64,000 nucleotides of DNA. It comes from Clostridium mediterraneense (lineage in GTDB: Bacteria; Bacillota; Clostridia; Clostridiales; Clostridiaceae). The notes beneath the pieces are model-generated. The model searched no databases and was not told where the DNA came from. It saw nothing but the letters and a program-made list of their open reading frames with translations. A program made the translations under genes and the position numbers. Within the stretch, counting starts at the first letter, position 1. Each line of letters opens with the position of its first letter. The DNA lies in NCBI RefSeq assembly GCF_900091705.1, contig NZ_LT594785.1, positions 2,128,550-2,192,549 of the forward strand. The letters run 5' to 3'. Of the stretch, positions 55,928-64,000 are shown piece by piece.

Positions 55928-57217
55928 ATGAATAAGAAAACAAAAGATTACTTAATAATAGGATTCGCATTATTCTCAATGTTCTTTGGTGCTGGAAATT
56001 TAATATTTCCTCCATTTTTAGGACAAACTCTTGGTGAACATTATTGGCTTGGTATAATAGGTTTTACTATAACAGGGGTAGGACTACCTTTACTTGGTCT
56101 TCTTGCAGCTACTAAAAATCATGGTAATTTTGAAGAATTGTCATTAAAAGTTGGAAAAAACTTTTCAAAAATATATTCAATAGCATTATTTTTATTAATA
56201 GGACCTATGCTTGCAATTCCTAGAACTGCAGCAACAACTTATGAAATTTCTATTCAACCAAACTTTGAACATTTTAATACATTCATATTTATAGTAATAT
56301 ACTTTGCTATAAACTTAATATTTGTATTAAGACCATCAAAGATAATTGAAACAATAGGAAAATATTTAACTCCAATATTATTATTTATACTAGTAATATT
56401 AATAGTTAAAGGAATAATTAATCCTGTATCAGGATATTCACCAACTGATGTAGCAAATCCATTAGCTAAATCACTTATTGATGGATATCAAACAATGGAT
56501 GCTCTTGCTTCAATAATCTTTGCTTCACTTATCATAGGAGCTGTTAAATCAAAAGGATATAAGGAAAATCAAATAATAAAAGTTACTGTAAAAGCTTCAA
56601 TAGTTGCTATCATTGGACTAGGACTTGTTTATGGTGGTCTTATCTTCCTTGGTTCAAGAACAGGAAGTCTTGCAAATGGTCTTTCAAACTCAACATTATT
56701 ATTATTCTTATCAAGCTCAATTCTTGGTAAAATTGGAACAATAACAATAGGAGTTGCTCTTGGACTTGCTTGTTTAACAACATCAATTGGACTTCTATCA
56801 TCAGGTGGAGAATTCTTTGAAAGAATTTCAAATGGAAAATTAAAATACACTTATAATGTACTTGCAATGGTAGTTATAAGTATTGGAATAGCTAGTGTTG
56901 GATTAGATAATATAATTTCACTTTCAGCTAGCATTCTTGGAATAATCTATCCTATAACAATAGTTCTTATATTACTTAATTTATTTGATAGATTTGTTAG
57001 AAGTACATTTGTATATCAACTTTGTGTTTATACAACACTTATAATAAGTATTCTTACATTTATTGCTGGATACTCAAAGCCTCTTGCTGATATACTTGGC
57101 TACTTACCACTATACTCATCAGGATTTGGATGGATATTACCATTTGTTATTGCTTTTATAATAGGTAATTTCTTTTTCAGACAAAGTGAAAGAGTAAGCA
57201 TATCATCTGAAAGCTAA
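55928..57217 (+). CDS. brnQ: Branched-chain amino acid transporter, BrnQ family
   Basis: A 429-residue membrane protein with about twelve helices. FALFSMFFGAGNLIFPPFLG at the N terminus and GPMLAIPRTAATTYEISI are diagnostic of the LIVCS family (sodium-coupled Leu/Ile/Val uptake). AAGGGGG precedes the ATG. Monocistronic; terminator at 57232. Confidence 0.95.
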   Translation: MNKKTKDYLIIGFALFSMFFGAGNLIFPPFLGQTLGEHYWLGIIGFTITGVGLPLLGLLAATKNHGNFEELSLKVGKNFSKIYSIALFLLIGPMLAIPRTAATTYEISIQPNFEHFNTFIFIVIYFAINLIFVLRPSKIIETIGKYLTPILLFILVILIVKGIINPVSGYSPTDVANPLAKSLIDGYQTMDALASIIFASLIIGAVKSKGYKENQIIKVTVKASIVAIIGLGLVYGGLIFLGSRTGSLANGLSNSTLLLFLSSSILGKIGTITIGVALGLACLTTSIGLLSSGGEFFERISNGKLKYTYNVLAMVVISIGIASVGLDNIISLSASILGIIYPITIVLILLNLFDRFVRSTFVYQLCVYTTLIISILTFIAGYSKPLADILGYLPLYSSGFGWILPFVIAFIIGNFFFRQSERVSISSES

Positions 57218-57231
57218 ATAAATACAAAATT

Positions 57232-57261
57232 AAAAAGGAGCTATAAACTAGCTCCTTTTTT
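57232..57261. terminator. Bidirectional terminator after brnQ
   Basis: Stem AAAAAGGAGCTA / TAGCTCCTTTTT with a 5-base loop, between convergent brnQ and the HAD gene. Confidence 0.9.
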
Positions 57262-57262
57262 A

Positions 57263-58069
57263 TTATGATAAAATAAATTTACTTATAACAGCTTCTACAC
57301 CATCTTCTTCATTAGTTTTAGTTATATGGTTAGCTATTTCCTTAACTTCATCAAAAGCATTTCCCATAGCTACTCCAAGACCAGCATATTCAATCATATG
57401 AAGATCATTACCAGCATCTCCTACTGCTATAACTTCATCTCTTGAAATTCCCATATGTTTTACTAGAGCTTCAAGACCTGTTCCCTTATTACTTTCTTTA
57501 TTTAAGAATTCTAAAAATACTGGAGCACTTCTTACTACTGTATACTTTTCTTTAACACTTTCTGGTAAATTCTCAATAGCCTTATCTATATTTTCTTTAG
57601 AATCTATCATCATTATTTTTATCATTTCTTCATTATCTTCAATATCATCAAAACTTCTTTCTAAAATCTTGATTCCATTTAAATCTGCTTCAAGCTGTGT
57701 GTACTCATTTATTTTATTAGTTATAAGTCCTTCTATCTTTGAAAAAGCATGTATAAATACACCTAATTTTTCACTAAGCTCAGTAAGTTCTTTTAAATCT
57801 TTTCCTAATAAAGTTTTACTTGCTATTATATTTTTACTCTTAACTTCTTGAACAAGTGAACCATTATAGCTAAGAACATATTCACCATCTTTAATTAAAT
57901 CTAATTCTTCTAAATATTTATAAAGTCCTTCTATTGGTCTTCCTGATGATAAAACTACTTTAACCCCTTTAGCTCTTGCATCATTTAAAGCTTTTTTAGT
58001 TTTATCTGATACTGTCTTATCTTCTCTTAATAAAGTTCCATCCATATCTAATGCTATTAACTTGTACAT
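57263..58069 (-). CDS. Cof-type HAD phosphatase
   Basis: A 268-residue HAD hydrolase of the Cof/YidA type: motif I ALDMDGTLL, motif II VVLSSGRP, motif III Lys region (KESNKGTGLEALVKHMGI), motif IV AVGDAGNDLHMIEYAG, with a C2 cap in the middle. Probably dephosphorylates sugar phosphates or flavin precursors; the substrate is not assignable. Confidence 0.93.
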   Translation of the reverse strand: MYKLIALDMDGTLLREDKTVSDKTKKALNDARAKGVKVVLSSGRPIEGLYKYLEELDLIKDGEYVLSYNGSLVQEVKSKNIIASKTLLGKDLKELTELSEKLGVFIHAFSKIEGLITNKINEYTQLEADLNGIKILERSFDDIEDNEEMIKIMMIDSKENIDKAIENLPESVKEKYTVVRSAPVFLEFLNKESNKGTGLEALVKHMGISRDEVIAVGDAGNDLHMIEYAGLGVAMGNAFDEVKEIANHITKTNEEDGVEAVISKFILS

Positions 58070-58133
58070 ATCTTACCCATCCTTTTATTGTCGTTTTCTG
58101 AATTTTAAATTATTATAACATAAATGTAAGACT

Positions 58134-58179
58134 AAAAAAATTATAGTTGTACCATTTTTAAATAATACAACTATAATTT
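58134..58179 (-). terminator. Terminator of the transglutaminase-like gene
   Basis: Minus-strand stem AAATTATAGTTGTA / TACAACTATAATTT and a run of seven U. Confidence 0.82.
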
Positions 58180-58194
58180 ATAAATTATTAAATT

Positions 58195-59028
58195 CTAAGA
58201 TTCTTTAGGTGTACCCCATTGAGCTGTTACTACTCCATCTTTATGAGTTTTATCAAAATTACTTGTATTAAAATAGTCTGCTGTACTTATCTTTACTATA
58301 CTTATCTCATTATTATTTATATCTTTTACAACCTTATAACTTGGTTGTTCTGATAATAATCCTTTATAAATAACAGGCTCTCCAATTCTTTTAACTTCTG
58401 CTACATAACTATTAGCAAATGTACAATCTACATTAACCCATTTACCTAATGAAGGAATATACACTTGATTCCATTCATGTCCTGCCCAACTAGGACTATC
58501 TGGATTTCCTCCAAGGCCTTGTCCACCAATCATTCTAACATCTAAACCAGCATCTTTAGCCATTACAAAATATAATGAAGCATAATCTAAACAAACTCCA
58601 CTTTTAGTTTTAAAAGTATCTATAGCTCCACCATAGCCTAGTAAAGTCTTACCTTCACTAACATATGCTGCTTCTTTTGAATTATATGTTATATTTTCTG
58701 CTACCCACACATAAATAGCCTCAGCCTTCTCTAAATCTGTTGTGCAGTTACTAATCACTTTCATTGTTTGATCATAAATAGCCTTATTACCTTTTATATT
58801 TTGCATAATAGTTTTATTATTAATAATAATGTTACCTTGAGGTAGCTTAAGCTTAGAATTATCATTTATTAATGATGGATCACCAATATAATTACCTATA
58901 GCCTTTTCCTTTAAATAAATATATTGATCAACCTTATTATTTCTAGTTATATATTTAGTTAAAATACCTATCCCACCAAAAATTAAACATAATGTAACTA
59001 CAACATTTATTAATTTTCTCATACTCAT
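58195..59028 (-). CDS. Transglutaminase-like exported protein
   Basis: A 277-residue protein with an N-terminal membrane anchor or signal sequence (residues about 7-27). The transglutaminase-like core has SGVCLDYASLYFVMAKDAGLD with the catalytic Cys, HEWNQVYI with His and KWVNVDCTFANS with Asp, so the Cys-His-Asp triad is complete. It lies upstream of the HAD gene and downstream of an autolysin, and could act on cell-wall peptides as a hydrolase; activity unproven. Confidence 0.88.
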   Translation of the reverse strand: MSMRKLINVVVTLCLIFGGIGILTKYITRNNKVDQYIYLKEKAIGNYIGDPSLINDNSKLKLPQGNIIINNKTIMQNIKGNKAIYDQTMKVISNCTTDLEKAEAIYVWVAENITYNSKEAAYVSEGKTLLGYGGAIDTFKTKSGVCLDYASLYFVMAKDAGLDVRMIGGQGLGGNPDSPSWAGHEWNQVYIPSLGKWVNVDCTFANSYVAEVKRIGEPVIYKGLLSEQPSYKVVKDINNNEISIVKISTADYFNTSNFDKTHKDGVVTAQWGTPKES

Positions 59029-59370
59029 CCAAACCTTCCTTATAACAAATTCATAACTCCTAACTAAAAATTATAAAATATGATATAAAAACATGAGTAT
59101 TTATATTTAAATAAATACTCATTGCCAACACTTAATTAATCTACTATAAAATTTTAAAATATCTTCACAAAAACAAACTATATATATTACCTAAATAAAA
59201 TAGTATTCTTTCAGTAATATGTATTTATATTACCATAAATATAATATTATTTCAGTTAACTTAATTTATTAAATAAATGTATACTTAGTTATTTCTATAT
59301 GAATAAAAGAGTAAGATTTAATATAATCTTACTCTTTTAATAAATTTATTGATAATATATTTTCTTATTA
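59029..59370. other. Intergenic region, about 340 bp
   Basis: Contains the terminator of the upstream autolysin gene at 59305-59338. The rest is A/T-rich, and no gene or structured RNA was recognised; it presumably holds the promoter of the transglutaminase-like gene. Confidence 0.5.
59305..59338 (-). terminator. Terminator of the autolysin gene
   Basis: Perfect stem AAAAGAGTAAGATT / AATCTTACTCTTTT with a 6-base loop. Confidence 0.88.
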
Positions 59371-62121
59371 CTAATCTTGTTTATACACAAATATTTGTTT
59401 ATTTAAGATTCTTGCTTTTATTCTTTCAAACGGATAATTTTTACCTGGACATAATGTTTGTCCTATTCCAGGATCACCATGTCTAAATATTTGCTTCATT
59501 CCATATTTACTAACTAAATATTTTCCTAATTCTACAACTGCATCTTCTTGTGCCTTCGGCATAGTTTCTTTATAATAATCACCCATTACAGCTATACCTA
59601 AAGATGTAGCATTAGTATCATTATCTAGGTTACCATCACTTGGACCAACTTCCGCTGCATGAGCCCCTCTCCAATTTTCTTCTCTTCCTTTATATATCTT
59701 TCCATCCTTATGAATATAGAAATGATATCCTATTCCAGCCCATCCATTTGTAAACCTATGAAAGTTATGAACTGATGCAGCTGTTGCATTACCCGCTGCA
59801 TGATGTAAAACTAATTTATCTGGCACATTAGGTAAAGGTCCTTCTACACCAAAATCAAATTCTAATCCTAAATCAATTATATTTACTTTATCTAAATATA
59901 TTGAAGTACTTATGTAATTTTTACTTCCATCATTACCTACTACCTCTACCTTTATAATCTTATTTCCTCTACTTTGTTTAGTTAAGTCAATATTCATTTT
60001 AAATCCACTATTGTAACCATCTTTATATCCTGGATAAGCATTATTTACATCTGGTCTAGCAATTCCTTTAGTAGCCTTACCTATAAAGCTATCATTTATA
60101 TATACATTAATATCTTTTACACCGCTACTATTTAAAGCCCATCCCTCTAATTGTATATTATCCTTATTAGTATTATATCCATTTAAAGGTTTATCAATCC
60201 AAACCTTAGATTGTTTTTTAACTAAGTTTATTGAGATAACTTGTGATTGAATACTGTTATCATTACCTACTACCTTTACAGTAATATTATGCATACCACT
60301 TGAATAATTACTTAAATCTAAATATCCTTCAAATCCAGATTTATTTCCATTTATATATCCTGGATAAGCATTATTTACATCTTCTCTTATTAATCCAGTT
60401 GTTAAATTTTTAATATATCTATTATCTATATAAGCTTTTATTTCTTTCACTCCAGAATTATTAATGGCCCACCCTGATATATTTAATAATTCATTAACTG
60501 ATTGTCCATTTGCTGGAGATTCTATCCACATCTTAGCTTCTTTATTTTTCTTATTTATTACTTTATATGCTGTATCTATACTATTATCATTACCTATTAC
60601 ATCAACTCTTAATGTATATTGACCATCAGAATAATTTCTTAAATTTATTTCACCTTCAAATCCTGAATTTTTTCCAGTTGTATATCCTGGGTATAAATTA
60701 TTAACATCTTCTCTTATTAAACCAATACCTAAATCTTTTATATATTTTCCATCTATATACGCTTTTACAGCCTTTACTCCAGAATCATTTATCCCCCATC
60801 CAACAATTTTGAATGTATGTTCAAAGCTTTGTCCATCAGTAGGATAATCTATCCATGTCATTGATTGTTTCTTATTTCTTATTATATTTACATACTGTGA
60901 ATTAATACTTTTATCTTTCCCTATAGCATCAATTCTAATAACATGATTACCACTAGAATATTTATCTAAACTTATTTTTCCACTAAACCCTGAATTCTTT
61001 CCTCCTACATATCCAGGATATACATTATCTACATCTTCTCTAACAATTCCACTAGTAAGAGTCCCCACATATTTATTATCTACATATGCTTTAATTTCGC
61101 TAATACCAGAATCATCTAATGCCCAACCTGATATTTCTATCTCTTTTGTAAAAGTAGAATTATTACTAGGTTTTTCAATCCACATTAATGACTTCTTCTT
61201 CTTTCTTTCTATGTTAAATTCCTGTGATTGAGACGTACCATCTTTCCCAACAACCTCTACTTTAATATGATGTTGACCTGATGAATGATTAGATAAATCA
61301 ATTATTCCCTCAAAACCTGACTTATATCCATCTAAATATCCTGGGTATGCACTATCAACATCATATCTTATAATACCACTTCTAAGTTCACTAAAATATT
61401 TCCCATCTACATAAACATTAACCTTTTGAACTCCTGAATCATTAATTCCCCAACCTACTATTTTAAAAGTATTATCTATAACTGTTCCATTACTAGGAGA
61501 TTCAATCCACATTTTAGATGGCTTTTTAGATAACGCTCTCATCTCATTATAATTTCTAATTATTTTATCTCCATATTCACTATCATTTGCCCATTTACCT
61601 GATAATGAACTAACATTCTTAGCTGATCCATATAAATAATTAAAATGTCTAGGATCATATGTATTATTTGTTCTAGGATATGAATCTGCTCCTGCATATA
61701 ACGCTAAATGATCTAAATGAGCTTTTACTCCTTCATGCCAATTATTAAACTTATAATGTGCATTAGGATCTATATCTTCACCCCCAACAGGATTTTTCAT
61801 TCCACACGGATTAAAGTATGTTTCATCTATTACACCACCAAAATTACCAAAACCAGTTTCTATTCCTGATTGAATATATGCAATAGCAGGATTTACATAT
61901 CCATGTTTATCATAATATTCCCAATACAAATCAGCTAATTCTATAAATGTATTGGTAGCATTTTTCCCTCTAGCCCATCTTTTAGCATCTTCTTTTGTTA
62001 TTATTGTTTCAGATATAATATTTAAATTATTATCTGCTTGTACCATTTTTCCTGGTATCATAATAGCAAATAAAATTATACTTAATATCAAACTTATAGC
62101 TTTATTATACCTCTTCACCAA
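59371..62121 (-). CDS. Bifunctional autolysin: glucosaminidase, five Ig-like repeats, amidase
   Basis: A 916-residue secreted protein. GTG start with GGGGAG upstream; signal peptide at residues 1-29. Residues about 36-200 are a glucosaminidase-type domain (AYIQSGIETGFGNFGG with catalytic Glu88, NPCGMKN, WHEGVKAHLDHLALYAG). Five tandem repeats follow (203-745). Residues about 766-905 are a zinc amidase (Amidase_2/PGRP): LVLHHAAGNATAASVHNFHR, WAGIGYHFYIHKDG, and RHGDPGIGQTLCPG with metal-binding His and Cys. The two enzymes cut glycan and peptide stems of peptidoglycan; the repeats probably bind or span the wall. Confidence 0.92.
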   Translation of the reverse strand: MVKRYNKAISLILSIILFAIMIPGKMVQADNNLNIISETIITKEDAKRWARGKNATNTFIELADLYWEYYDKHGYVNPAIAYIQSGIETGFGNFGGVIDETYFNPCGMKNPVGGEDIDPNAHYKFNNWHEGVKAHLDHLALYAGADSYPRTNNTYDPRHFNYLYGSAKNVSSLSGKWANDSEYGDKIIRNYNEMRALSKKPSKMWIESPSNGTVIDNTFKIVGWGINDSGVQKVNVYVDGKYFSELRSGIIRYDVDSAYPGYLDGYKSGFEGIIDLSNHSSGQHHIKVEVVGKDGTSQSQEFNIERKKKKSLMWIEKPSNNSTFTKEIEISGWALDDSGISEIKAYVDNKYVGTLTSGIVREDVDNVYPGYVGGKNSGFSGKISLDKYSSGNHVIRIDAIGKDKSINSQYVNIIRNKKQSMTWIDYPTDGQSFEHTFKIVGWGINDSGVKAVKAYIDGKYIKDLGIGLIREDVNNLYPGYTTGKNSGFEGEINLRNYSDGQYTLRVDVIGNDNSIDTAYKVINKKNKEAKMWIESPANGQSVNELLNISGWAINNSGVKEIKAYIDNRYIKNLTTGLIREDVNNAYPGYINGNKSGFEGYLDLSNYSSGMHNITVKVVGNDNSIQSQVISINLVKKQSKVWIDKPLNGYNTNKDNIQLEGWALNSSGVKDINVYINDSFIGKATKGIARPDVNNAYPGYKDGYNSGFKMNIDLTKQSRGNKIIKVEVVGNDGSKNYISTSIYLDKVNIIDLGLEFDFGVEGPLPNVPDKLVLHHAAGNATAASVHNFHRFTNGWAGIGYHFYIHKDGKIYKGREENWRGAHAAEVGPSDGNLDNDTNATSLGIAVMGDYYKETMPKAQEDAVVELGKYLVSKYGMKQIFRHGDPGIGQTLCPGKNYPFERIKARILNKQIFVYKQD
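59887..61515 (-). repeat. Five tandem Ig-like repeats (about 325 bp each) in the autolysin
   Basis: Units of about 108 residues start near 203, 312, 420, 529 and 638. Each opens W-I-(E/D)-x-P-x-(N/D)-G or similar, then GWxxxxSGV/I, a Y-(V/I)-(D/N) strand, an (I/L)-(I/V/A)-R-x-DV...YPGY stretch and SGF. The repeats are clearly related but diverged, so not the product of a very recent expansion. Confidence 0.88.
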
Positions 62122-62175
62122 TTTACTCTCCCCTTTTATTCAATTTTAATTTTTACTCATAACTTATTCTCAAAT

Positions 62176-63474
62176 TTAATTTTTATTTTCCTCATAAGAA
62201 TTTTTTTTCATTATTATTATTTTTAAAGCTACAATAATTACTGCTTGTAAAAATAATGATATAATTACCCCACTTAATCCTATTTGTGTTATTAGAATAT
62301 ACATAATTATTAAATATACTAAATTTACAATAGTTAATATCGGAATAGTATATTTTATATAATTTAAAGCTAAAAATAAATTATGTACTCCCACAGTACA
62401 ATTAATAAATACTGTAAATAATAAATATATTATTAATGGATAAATATAATCTCCATAGTCAGTTATAAATATCCATAGCCATAATTTATGAGTTAAGTAA
62501 GCAAATATTGTTAATACAATTCCAGCCCCTCCAATATAGTACATTAATTTATCACTCATATTTTTTGCCTTTTTATACTCTTTTTTAGAAATCTTCTCTG
62601 TTAATTCAGGATATATTATTTGACCAATTGGAGATCCTATTTTACCTATTAAGGAACCTATTTTTTCAAATATTTTATATATAGATATTTCTGAATAACC
62701 TAGATATTTATTTATCATTATAGTTGTTAAATGGCTAATAGGTATATCAATTGTAGATGATATATTACTATAAAAATTGAATTTAAAGAAATTCTTATCT
62801 ATTTTAAATTTAACCTTATAGAAATCTTGTAACTTATTTTCTTTTAAAGTCCTATATGATAAATAATTTAAAGTTATATTGGGTAATACATATAAAAATA
62901 ATTCTATATACATAAAATAATTTAATTTTAATCCCATAAAAATACCTATTAAGTAAAATATAACTCTTAAAACTGATACTATTACATTGTTATAAGTTAT
63001 ATAATTAAACTTATCAAATATTCTTAATATACCTATTGGAGTTCCCTGTATCTGAAATACTGTTGCTACTATAAACATATAAGAATACCTTAATAGTTCA
63101 TTATTCCATCCCATAAATTTAGAATAAAGATTCACAAATATAAAACTAACAATCATAGTTATAACTGCTGCAACAATATCTAAAAAATATGATTGTTTTA
63201 TATAATTTTTTACTTTTTCAAAATTCTCTTTTTGTATTTCCTTAGAAATATATTTAATTAATGCTTGAAAAGATTTAAATCCAAATATACTAGTTAATAA
63301 CAAACAGTAAGCCTGTATTGATAAAATCATTCCATTACCTTCAAGCCCTATAGCTTTAACTATTAATATTACAGATAACATACTTAATATTGAACTTATT
63401 CCTTCTCCTGTTAAAAGAACAATAAAATTTTTTACTAGTTTATTTTCTTTAATTGCCTTTATCTTTTTATACAT
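62176..63474 (-). CDS. Polysaccharide flippase (Wzx/MOP family)
   Basis: A 432-residue membrane protein with about twelve to fourteen helices. NFIVLLTGEGISSILSMLSVILIVKAIG at the N terminus and a C-terminal half of repeated helices fit the O-antigen/teichoic acid flippase group. With rmlB upstream it appears to be part of a surface polysaccharide cluster that extends beyond the right edge. GGAG precedes the ATG. Confidence 0.85.
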   Translation of the reverse strand: MYKKIKAIKENKLVKNFIVLLTGEGISSILSMLSVILIVKAIGLEGNGMILSIQAYCLLLTSIFGFKSFQALIKYISKEIQKENFEKVKNYIKQSYFLDIVAAVITMIVSFIFVNLYSKFMGWNNELLRYSYMFIVATVFQIQGTPIGILRIFDKFNYITYNNVIVSVLRVIFYLIGIFMGLKLNYFMYIELFLYVLPNITLNYLSYRTLKENKLQDFYKVKFKIDKNFFKFNFYSNISSTIDIPISHLTTIMINKYLGYSEISIYKIFEKIGSLIGKIGSPIGQIIYPELTEKISKKEYKKAKNMSDKLMYYIGGAGIVLTIFAYLTHKLWLWIFITDYGDYIYPLIIYLLFTVFINCTVGVHNLFLALNYIKYTIPILTIVNLVYLIIMYILITQIGLSGVIISLFLQAVIIVALKIIIMKKNSYEENKN

Positions 63475-63578
63475 ATAATCTCCTAATACAAATTATAAAT
63501 ATTAGAGTATAACAAAATTAACTTTATAATCTAACATAATAAATTAAAAATATATTTAGTATCTAAATATCCAATTAA

Positions 63579-64000
63579 TTATGTATACATTTTTTTATAG
63601 TAATTTTGATACTCTCCAGAAGTTATATTATCCATCCATTCTTTATTATCTAAATACCATTTAATAGTTTTCTTTATTCCAACTTCAAAAGTAGTCTCAG
63701 GATACCACCCTAATTCTTCTTTTATTTTTGTTGGATCTATTCCATATCTTCTATCATGACCTTTTCTATCTTCAACAAATTTCATTAAACTATCCGTTAT
63801 ATTTTTATCTACATTTTCATTTAAATAATCTATAACTGTTTTAACTATTTGAAGATTTGTTCTTTCATTATGTCCACCTACATTGTAAACTTCACCAATT
63901 TTTCCACTATTAATAACCATATCTATAGCTTTACAATGATCCTCAACATATAGCCAATCTCTTATATTTAATCCATCACCGTAAATAGGTAGTTCCTTAT
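63579..64000 (-). CDS. rmlB: dTDP-glucose 4,6-dehydratase, C-terminal part (5' end outside window)
   Basis: The reading frame stays open to the right edge. The visible 140 C-terminal residues include LPIYGDGLNIRDWLYVEDHC, GEVYNVGGHNERTN and RKGHDRRYGIDPTKIKEELGW, all diagnostic of RmlB. It makes the 4-keto-6-deoxy sugar precursor of dTDP-rhamnose and related sugars. It precedes the flippase in the same direction, with about 100 bp between. Confidence 0.95.
   Translation of the reverse strand, partial: KELPIYGDGLNIRDWLYVEDHCKAIDMVINSGKIGEVYNVGGHNERTNLQIVKTVIDYLNENVDKNITDSLMKFVEDRKGHDRRYGIDPTKIKEELGWYPETTFEVGIKKTIKWYLDNKEWMDNITSGEYQNYYKKMYT

Noticed and set aside
1-64000. Mobile elements, CRISPR arrays, prophage genes or tRNA clusters
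   Set aside because: No transposase, integrase, regularly spaced repeats or tRNA-like sequences were seen; the window looks like core chromosome.

Overview
The window is very AT-rich (by eye under 30% GC). Genes are short-spaced, carry strong GGAGG-type ribosome binding sites and end in clean hairpin-plus-T terminators. The gene content (cotJ spore-coat operon, a GerA-type germinant receptor, a leucine T-box, a TPP riboswitch, sigma-54/LevR control of a PTS) points to an anaerobic spore-forming Firmicute, most likely Clostridium sensu stricto. No tRNA, rRNA, insertion sequence, prophage or CRISPR array was seen.

Layout. 1-5597: one giant secreted modular protein on the minus strand, running off the left edge. 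5.8-10.5 kb: two nitroreductases with a palindromic operator candidate, a CYTH protein, a small PH-like protein, RNase Z and a DegV protein. 10.5-19.2 kb: a complete shikimate, phenylalanine and tyrosine operon on the minus strand (aroF-aroB-aroA-aroC-pheA-aroE-aroK-aroQ-tyrA, probably followed by degV). It is preceded by a 42-codon Phe/Tyr-rich leader peptide, a terminator and a matching antiterminator segment, which together form a ribosome-mediated attenuator. 19.3-22.1 kb: leuS under a leucine T-box. 22-32 kb: housekeeping genes (SulP transporter, methyltransferase-like protein, HesB-like protein, small alarmone synthetase, phosphoesterase, FlhB-like pair, tyrS). 32-40 kb: a GAF-GGDEF cyclase, gerKA-gerKC with divergent gerKB, glnS and cotJA-cotJB-cotJC. 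40-47 kb: a LevR-type sigma-54 activator, a two-IIB/one-IIC PTS operon, and a separate IIB-like protein lacking the phosphorylated cysteine; both PTS transcription units have sigma-54 promoters with similar upstream motifs. 47-52.6 kb: flavodoxin and pstS-pstC-pstA-pstB-pstB with 11-bp-periodic Pho boxes. 52.7-58 kb: thiT under a TPP riboswitch, a PhoP/PhoB-like regulator, trpS, brnQ and a HAD phosphatase. 58-64 kb: cell-surface genes (transglutaminase-like protein, a two-enzyme autolysin with five Ig-like repeats, a polysaccharide flippase, and rmlB running off the right edge).

The strongest observation is the aromatic attenuator at 18929-19210. The leader peptide is 36% Phe+Tyr with no Trp. 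Its last codons contain an 8-base segment that can pair with the 5' arm and loop of the terminator in front of aroF, so terminator and antiterminator exclude each other. Ribosome-mediated attenuation is uncommon in Firmicutes, where T-boxes usually do this job, and a T-box (leuS) sits directly next to it on the other strand. Second is the LevR/sigma-54 circuit with a Cys-less IIB paralogue under its own sigma-54 promoter. Third is the giant secreted protein, which combines six mucin-binding-like modules with a transglutaminase-like core.
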